From positions 15,828,992 to 15,892,991 of the forward strand of contig NC_044283.2 in the NCBI RefSeq assembly GCF_004027225.2: a DNA stretch of 64,000 nt, given 5' to 3'. Positions 59,001 to 64,000 of this stretch are shown here, one piece after another (positions within the stretch are counted from its first letter, which is position 1; each line of letters begins with the position of its first letter). The translations under genes were made by a program, and so were the position numbers. Below the pieces are notes generated by a model. It ran no database searches. It saw only the letters and a list, made by a program, of their open reading frames with translations, and was not told the origin of the DNA. The stretch is from Strigops habroptila (Eukaryota > Chordata > Aves > Psittaciformes > Psittacidae).

Positions 59001-61134
59001 AGCAAAGTGATATAGTGTGGAATGTAACTGAGCTTCTTGTACACACAAGGAACACAAGTAATGAAAGACTTCTCTCTTCAGTGAGTCTTGCTCAGGTTAT
59101 TCCATAAAGAGGTTAAGAAGCATCTTAGAAGAACGAAACTTTCAGATCACCTGTGAAGACAATTACAGGTAATTACTTGCTCTCATTGGTGATGACTTGT
59201 TAACATAAAACTAATGTTGCATCTCCCTCTTGACTCAATATAGGTTTACAGCAAGCTAGAGCAGACTCCCCGCTTACTGCCATCACATCTTTTTGAAGTG
59301 GCTGTGTGATCCTCAGGAATTTCCACTCTGGCTGCTGACCAACACATGTTGGCTGGGTCTAGGGCTTGCTCTCTGCCCTGCACTTGCCATTGAGCAAATT
59401 CAGTTGGAATCCAGCCTCCTTCAACAGATTCTCATCTGACCAGACTTTTGCCCACAGTAATCAGAACCAAATAGGCAGCTTTCCTCCTGTTGCATGCAGA
59501 TAATGTATTATGTCAAGGATGGTCCTTACTTGCTTCACTGTAATTTTAGCTTACTTTCTATCCAGATGCTTTGTCAGAGAGTGAGGAATGAAACATGATA
59601 AGCATAGTAATTACTATAATTCACCAGTGTCAGGAGAGAAAAACAGGAGCCCGGGAAAGAGCAGCTCAAGTTCTGACTTGTCTGAAATCTCTATCTGCCT
59701 GCTGAGGAGGTGGAAAAGCCTGAGATCCTTTATCCCTCTGTGTGGTTTCAGAGACCTTCACAAGTGTTCTTTCGTGACATTAGAAAAGCAGCAAAGGTTC
59801 AATATTACTCATATCTTACCTGTCAGGAACAACTTCTCAGAGTGAAGAATTCATACGTGGGCAAGAACATTTCCAAAGTAAACAAATATTTCTATAAACC
59901 ACTGAACTCATTACATTAGTTTTAAATAAAGAAAAGTTGGTCTGCAAAGGAGACAAATGCCTCATCTGGTGATAGAACTTTAATCCTGATGGCAGAGCAA
60001 TATATTCCTGTTCAGGTATTGCTGAACTTGGTTACTGGGTGCTCTGAACATTATGAGAATATTAACACTGTTGTGGTGCATAAATCTGCCAAACTGTGTA
60101 CTCACTTGCTCTTTGGGCATATGCAGTCTTTAACCTGTAAGTAAGCACAGATTATTTCAGCCTATGATGAAATAAGCTAGAGGACCAGAGAGGAGGGGGA
60201 AATATGAAGTAGCTTAGATCCGTTGTGGCTTAGAGCAAGGAGAAACCTCATGAAGAGTTGTTGACATAATTATTGCTGTGGATCACAACTCGCTTATCAA
60301 GATAGTATAACAAATAGGGCTTTTTGTCAGAGATCAACTAACACATACATAGACAACTGTGTAGAGTGACATGGATAATTAATTTTACTATTCTTTATAG
60401 AGATCAGTAATAAACTAAGCAATTTGTGTGTGCAGTAAAATTCTTTGGGATAGACCATATAAGTTAGCTTCTCTCCCCTGAAGTCATTTCAAACAGAACC
60501 ATGTGGCTCCACATCAGCTGAGCATCTGGTTTTTCATGCCATGTATCAATTGATGCTGATCATTTTCTCTTGCTTTTGTCCAAGTCAGCAGTGCCTTCCA
60601 GAAGTAATTTAAAAAATAGATTTACTGATGTACTTCTAGTAAAAAACCTAATCCTATCTGATATTGTTAGCAACAGCTTTACATTACAGCAGTAGGGATT
60701 ACCACTGGGTAAGCAAGATGGTGAACTTCCAGCATGGCAGCAACTCTGTAGTCTGTACAAGAGACCTTACCTTTTTTCATAATTATTTTGTTACCACATC
60801 ATAGCTGACATGCTGTGAGTTCACACCCTACTTTGTTTTGTACTCACCTGCTCTAGTCCTTAGCCCCTATAAACATCAAAGTTATCTTTCCACAGCAAGA
60901 TCTAAAAAAAGTACATCCTAAGGCATCCACTTGATAAGCACAGATGTAACATGCACTTTGACTTTCATGTTGCATGTAGTAACTGTGGAGCTATTCTGTT
61001 GTACTTGCAAAGTGGTTACTTAATTTTTGTTTGCCTTTGTGTCTTATCACAGGCCAGTTCAGCTCCTTCAGTGTGTGCATAACCCTGAGCACACAGACTG
61101 CAGACTTTGCACCAACTCCACGGCAGCTCCATGA
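37834..61134 (+). CDS. CD38: CD38, ADP-ribosyl cyclase 1 / cADPR hydrolase (eight coding exons)
   Basis: CD38 is a type II membrane ecto-enzyme. It degrades NAD, makes cyclic ADP-ribose and hydrolyses it to ADP-ribose, and by base exchange makes NAADP. The joined exons total 927 bases, 308 residues plus stop, against 300 in human. Residues 1-14 are cytosolic and basic, 15-37 form the membrane anchor, and the rest is the ectodomain. W127 (LFW), W190 (VFW), the TLEDT signature with E148, and catalytic E228 (FGSIEIF) correspond to human W125, W189, E146 and E226. C121 and C202 match the cysteine pair that marks CD38 (human C119 and C201). Possible N-glycosylation sites are N102, N210 and N303. 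The start is the first ATG of the transcript-like region, with A at -3. All introns are GT-AG and in frame. Confidence 0.95.
38351..38388. repeat. (AAATA)n / (AATA)n microsatellite
   Basis: Alternating AAATA and AATA units form a simple A-rich repeat 280 bases into CD38 intron 1. Confidence 0.8.
40331..40363. repeat. 17-bp direct tandem duplication
   Basis: TTATATCAGAGCCACTT is followed immediately by TTATATCAGAGCCACT, a perfect recent-looking duplication. Confidence 0.85.
43167..43676 (+). mobile_element. CR1 retroposon, long 3' fragment with poly-T insertion
   Basis: Plus-strand CR1 of about 510 bases, from GTGTTGGGTCCAGTTCTGGG through GGAGAGGCTGAGATAGCTGA and CAGCCTGGAGACGAGAAGGC to GGGGTTGGACTCTGTGGTCT. 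The segment normally reading AAACTTCTTTACTGTG carries a run of 16 T (43493-43508), an expansion inside the element. Confidence 0.88.
44116..44195 (+). mobile_element. CR1 retroposon 3' end (short)
   Basis: The last 80 bases of plus-strand CR1, CCTGCCCATGGCAGGTGGG to ATTCTATGATTCTATGATTG, with little divergence. Confidence 0.92.
53126..53255 (+). CDS. CD38: CD38 coding exon 2
   Basis: 130 bases, phase 2 in and phase 0 out. It encodes [29 protein letters not shown] and HPIPCNK. C121 in PCNK corresponds to human C119, half of the CD38-specific disulfide. Confidence 0.94.
53256..53924 (+). other. CD38: CD38 intron 2
   Basis: A 669-base intron with no recognised element. Confidence 0.8.
53925..54060 (+). 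CDS. CD38: CD38 coding exon 3 (TLEDT signature)
   Basis: 136 bases, phase 0 in and phase 1 out. It encodes [15 protein letters not shown] and [19 protein letters not shown], very close to human. It holds W127 and E148, the residues at the mouth and floor of the active site. Confidence 0.95.
54061..54866 (+). other. CD38: CD38 intron 3
   Basis: An 806-base intron with no recognised element. Confidence 0.8.
54867..54949 (+). CDS. CD38: CD38 coding exon 4
   Basis: 83 bases, phase 1 in and phase 0 out. It encodes [20 protein letters not shown] then FWKLASKM, matching human [20 protein letters not shown] then FW. It holds active-site W190. Confidence 0.94.
54950..56680 (+). other. CD38: CD38 intron 4
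   Basis: A 1.7-kb intron with no recognised element. Confidence 0.75.
56681..56757 (+). CDS. CD38: CD38 coding exon 5
   Basis: 77 bases, phase 0 in and phase 2 out. It encodes [16 protein letters not shown], close to human FAEAACDVVHVMLNGS. C202 pairs by homology with C121. N210 is a glycosylation site. Donor AG|GTATTT. Confidence 0.94.
56758..57935 (+). other. CD38: CD38 intron 5
   Basis: A 1.18-kb intron, over 40 percent of which is one CR1 element starting about 85 bases after the exon 5 donor. The rest is unremarkable. Confidence 0.85.
56842..57338 (-). mobile_element. CR1 retroposon, well preserved, minus
   Basis: About 495 bases of minus-strand CR1. It opens with AGAATCATAGAATCACAGAA, continues with GGGTTGGAAAGGACCTTAAG and CCTGCCATGGGCAGGGACAC, and ends after CTCTGGACTTGCTCCAACAG. 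It appears close to consensus and intact at its 3' end, hence probably one of the younger copies here. Confidence 0.95.
57936..58028 (+). CDS. CD38: CD38 coding exon 6 (catalytic Glu exon)
   Basis: 93 bases, phase 2 in and out. It encodes [20 protein letters not shown] and [11 protein letters not shown]228 is the catalytic glutamate (human E226). The residue equivalent to human Thr221 is Ile223 here. Confidence 0.94.
58029..59081 (+). other. CD38: CD38 intron 6
   Basis: A 1.05-kb intron with one old CR1 fragment (58432-58552); nothing else is recognised. Confidence 0.75.
58432..58552 (+). mobile_element. Old CR1 retroposon fragment
   Basis: Diverged plus-strand CR1: TGCTGGCACAGGTTTCCCAG, then GTAGAGTCTCCATCTGTGGA, then TTGGACTAGGTGATCTCAAG. 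The 3' repeat tail is lost. Confidence 0.7.
59082..59168 (+). CDS. CD38: CD38 coding exon 7
   Basis: 87 bases, phase 2 in and out. It encodes [20 protein letters not shown] then FQITCEDNY, aligning with human [21 protein letters not shown]. It holds two cysteines. Confidence 0.93.
59169..61052 (+). other. CD38: CD38 intron 7
   Basis: A 1.9-kb intron with no recognised element. Confidence 0.75.
61053..61134 (+). CDS. CD38: CD38 coding exon 8 (C-terminus)
   Basis: Enters in phase 2 and ends with TGA at 61132-61134. It encodes [17 protein letters not shown] and a short tail with an extra cysteine (C301) and an NST sequon (N303). Human ends LQCVKNPEDSSCTSEI, so the bird tail is longer and different after the last canonical cysteine. 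Confidence 0.93.
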
Positions 61135-62710
61135 AACGGAGTCCTCTGCACTACTGAAGTTAACTGTGTGTACAGCTGGAAAAGATATGGCTACATAGCT
61201 TAGGGTGATAAATAGTAGTGTGGAGTGTACAGAGTCCATAACCAGAAATCCTTGCTGTGATACTAACAGCCAAATAACAGCAGATGATACTTTAGGTGTG
61301 ATGACTGTACACACACGCCCACAACGCACTATTTCAGAGAGGCCAGGGGAATGTTCAGTGGTTGAGGGCAGAGGCTTTGCCCTGGTTTGCTCTCTCCTGT
61401 ACAACTCCACTTGTGCCTAGGGGCTCAGAGTGGGGATTCCCTGGGGTGTGCACGGAGAAGAAAAAGAATTTCCAGAGGCAGAACTTGCTGGCATCAGCAC
61501 CCAGCTTCCTCCTTGCTGGAAAGCTGGGTGGAAAATGACCAAAGCATGCTACATTCTCCCTGCATCCCAGTGCAACATTCCCCAGAGGGGAACATTGCCC
61601 CATGGCACATGGTGTAAATCATGTTTCGCCCAGAGACTGTGATACCTCTGAGCAGCTAAAGCAAGCAAGAGGAGAGGCAGAGCGGTTCTTACCTTTTAAT
61701 GGGTATCACAGTAAGTGGCTGGTGAGGAAACGGCTGAGCTGAGCCAAGAAAAGACCAGAAACCACTCAGAGGGTTGCCAACAGCTGTAAGGACATGTCAA
61801 GTATGTAGCTAGGGAGAGAAAATAGCCAGACTGACTCAGATAGCCCCACTAAAATCCTACTGGAAACACCACTGCAGTTCACATTACATTTCATTCTTAA
61901 TATAGCAGCAAGTGTAAGCCTCCCAGCTTTCAGAAAAGGTCCCTCAGGCCACAGCTTGGCCAGCCACTGGAATAGATACAAACATCAAATGGTTGCCACA
62001 ATAAGGAGTCTCTCTTGACCTCAGTTTCTGAGGTGAAAGGTGATGCCTTGCAGTGTATAATTCACATGCATGGACATGCCATAGTACGTCGAATCAGCAG
62101 GTTTCATTGATTTTCTTTGATTTCTATTCTACTGCTCTCACATGCATAATCAAGTGCAGGTTTATAACAAAACAAAGATCTGAGGCCAGCTTGTGCCTTT
62201 GTGCAGTGACATCAACACAAAGAGAACTGAGCAGGTGTTGCTACAGATATACTCCCAGGTGTTGCAGTGACAGTGTAACTAGCAATTGTCAGTTCATTAG
62301 GCAGACCTAGGTTTCCATGATCCCACAGGCAGAAGGTTATAATGCTCTGTTTTAGTGACTACCCAGAGTGTGAAGCATCTTTATGGAACTACACAAGTTG
62401 GTGTAATTTCAAGTACCTCTAGAGGAACCTTTTCTCTGTAATACACAAGCCTGCACTGAACATAGCTGGACCAGACCCAAGGCCTCACCCATAATGTTTA
62501 CATTAAGTGAAACATATTTTTATTTGCGTTCTGTTGTGCAACTACTTGGATGTATCAACATGGACACATACCAGTGCTTTCAGATACGTTATTTCTGACT
62601 ATAGGTCAAGAGTTTGTCTTCATGCTCACTTTTGTACCTCTTCTGTTGTAATATAAAATGTTGACTGTAAAATCGAGATCTGTAATAAAATTGCTGATGG
62701 CAAACATTGT
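61135..62710 (+). other. CD38: CD38 3' UTR (inferred)
   Basis: The sequence between the CD38 stop and the first good AATAAA is taken as the 3' UTR, about 1.57 kb. It contains only chance open frames. The exact cleavage site is inferred. Confidence 0.5.
62684..62689 (+). terminator. CD38: CD38 poly(A) signal AATAAA
   Basis: The canonical hexamer sits in TGTAATAAAATTGC, followed by a GT-containing stretch (CATTGTTAATTCAG). It is the first clear AATAAA noticed after the CD38 stop. Confidence 0.5.
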
Positions 62711-63950
62711 TAATTCAGTTTCACATTCTGCTCAACCTCAGACTGAACATGAAAGTAACTCACTTCCTAAAATTAACTGAGAAATTCTTTCCACATATGA
62801 AACTCTTTATATACCCACCCAGGGAAGCAGAGAAAGGGCACAGTGCGCAATCTTCCTCAGACTGTACTCTCCCTACCTCACTCTCCATCCTATACAGAGA
62901 AGTCATCGTCTTTATAGGTGTCTGGAAGTGAAACATCCTGTGTCTTTATCTTGAAAACAGACATCCAGATATATATGTTGTTCTCAGACATATTAATTAA
63001 CAAACATGACTGTTCTTATCAGTGGCTAGTAGCAAAATGCTATGGAGCAAATCTGTGTTATTGAAAGCTGAGGTGAACACTTAATATAGGCAACTGTGCT
63101 GGAGTAAATGACAACTTTGTAACACAGGTCCCAGCAAAAAGTCTTTCTTTCACAGGTATGTAAAATGACACATCTTTACAGGGAAACTTGGCAATAAACA
63201 CAGCATTAGGGAAATAACTGAACTTGCAATAGCCTGGTTTCACTCTGGCTTGTTACTCTGCTGCAAAGAGGGGCTGCAGGTTTTGTGGATTTGCATTGAG
63301 TGTGCTGAGAAGAGGATGCAGGACACTAATGGTTCATTTGCTTTTCCTCTCGTTATCACTTGCAAGGGGAGACGAGTCAGCCCAAGCACAGTGGCTACCA
63401 CATGCTCTTGATATGCCTCAGTTCCTTTCCCCAGCTCCACTCCCAAGGCCCATACCTACCGTACCCTGCTGCTTGTCCTTAAGGAGGGAGCATTAGTGTT
63501 AGCCCTCTTCATTAGTACAGGTGCACCATAGATGTACATCTGCCCCACAAACACACACTCAAGCCTCTGCTGCTCACATCACATACATCGTAGCAGAACA
63601 TGAGTGAGCTCATTTCCAACAAGCTTTTTTATTACCTGTGATCACACATGTGAAATGGCATGCTGACATGCCCTACCAGACATGTATAATTCAAATCCTA
63701 TTGCTCTGCTGAAAATTTATAAACCAAAAAAACTTTCAAACCAATACAAAGTGTCCCAAATTCACAGAAAACTAAATAAAAGAAGAATAATCTGTGATTT
63801 TCCCTACTATGTGGAAGAACTATTTCGTAATATAGTTTGAAATGTTGGGTTTTGAAAATATGCTTTCAAACTGATGAAGGTAATCTCTGTCTAAATTTGT
63901 TCAAGATAAATGGGCTAGCTCGTGCCCCAAGCCCATAGCAAACATTGCCA
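62711..63950. other. Intergenic downstream of CD38
   Basis: No gene or clear repeat is seen. Another AATAAA near 63776 could mark a longer CD38 transcript end. In other vertebrates FGFBP genes follow; none is present up to this edge. Confidence 0.45.
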
Positions 63951-63953
63951 AAG

Positions 63954-64000
63954 AGCGCTGCCCAGAAACCCAAGAGGAGCACTGCCCAGAAACCTGAGAG
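63954..64000. repeat. 24-bp tandem repeat at window edge (partial)
   Basis: Two copies of a 24-base unit containing CTGCCCAGAAACC start at 63954 and 63978 and run into the right edge, with about three differences between them. The array probably continues beyond the window. Confidence 0.75.

Noticed and set aside
1-64000. CRISPR arrays, tRNA, rRNA, operons or phage modules
   Set aside because: None seen. The window is vertebrate nuclear DNA with spliced genes; the repeats are retroposons, LTRs and simple tandem arrays.

Overview
This is vertebrate nuclear DNA, almost certainly from a bird. Three things point that way: abundant CR1 retroposon fragments with the typical avian 3' end (repeats of ATTCTATG), an avian endogenous-retrovirus LTR, and spliced genes with short introns. 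The gene order FBXL5 - BST1 - CD38 matches the conserved block on human 4p15. There is no prokaryotic, viral-genome or CRISPR content. The species cannot be named from the sequence alone.

Left edge (1-1,900): the first coding exon of FBXL5 on the minus strand, inside a large CpG island. FBXL5 is the iron-sensing F-box protein that targets IRP2. The rest of that gene runs off the left edge. The island also holds an 11-bp minisatellite and a GGGGCC-type G-rich tract upstream of the start codon. From 2,050 to 2,540 lies a CR1 copy split by a second, oppositely oriented CR1.

Centre-left (6,204-22,050, plus): complete BST1 (CD157), nine coding exons, 316 codons plus stop, with a signal peptide, an ADP-ribosyl cyclase domain and a hydrophobic C-terminal tail of GPI-signal type. 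Intron 5 holds two copies of one LTR in inverted orientation, a roughly 0.5-kb hairpin-capable structure.

Middle (22,051-37,500): intergenic, with several decayed CR1 pieces and microsatellites and no gene I can support.

Right (37,834-61,134, plus): complete CD38, eight coding exons, 308 codons plus stop, a type II membrane ecto-enzyme with a CpG-rich first exon and a 15-kb first intron. Its 3' UTR probably ends near the AATAAA at 62,684. The remainder is intergenic.

BST1 and CD38 are tandem duplicates: their exons 2 to 7 have exactly the same lengths (130, 136, 83, 77, 93, 87 bp) and the same splice phases. Both enzymes act on extracellular NAD. CD38 keeps the full catalytic set and the extra cysteine pair typical of CD38. 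BST1 keeps the two active-site tryptophans and the catalytic glutamate, but has alanine where CD38 has the signature glutamate.

I found no previously undescribed system. The points worth a second look are the inverted LTR pair, a competing splice acceptor in BST1 exon 6, lineage-specific residues in both enzymes, the FBXL5 promoter repeat, and nested retroposons.
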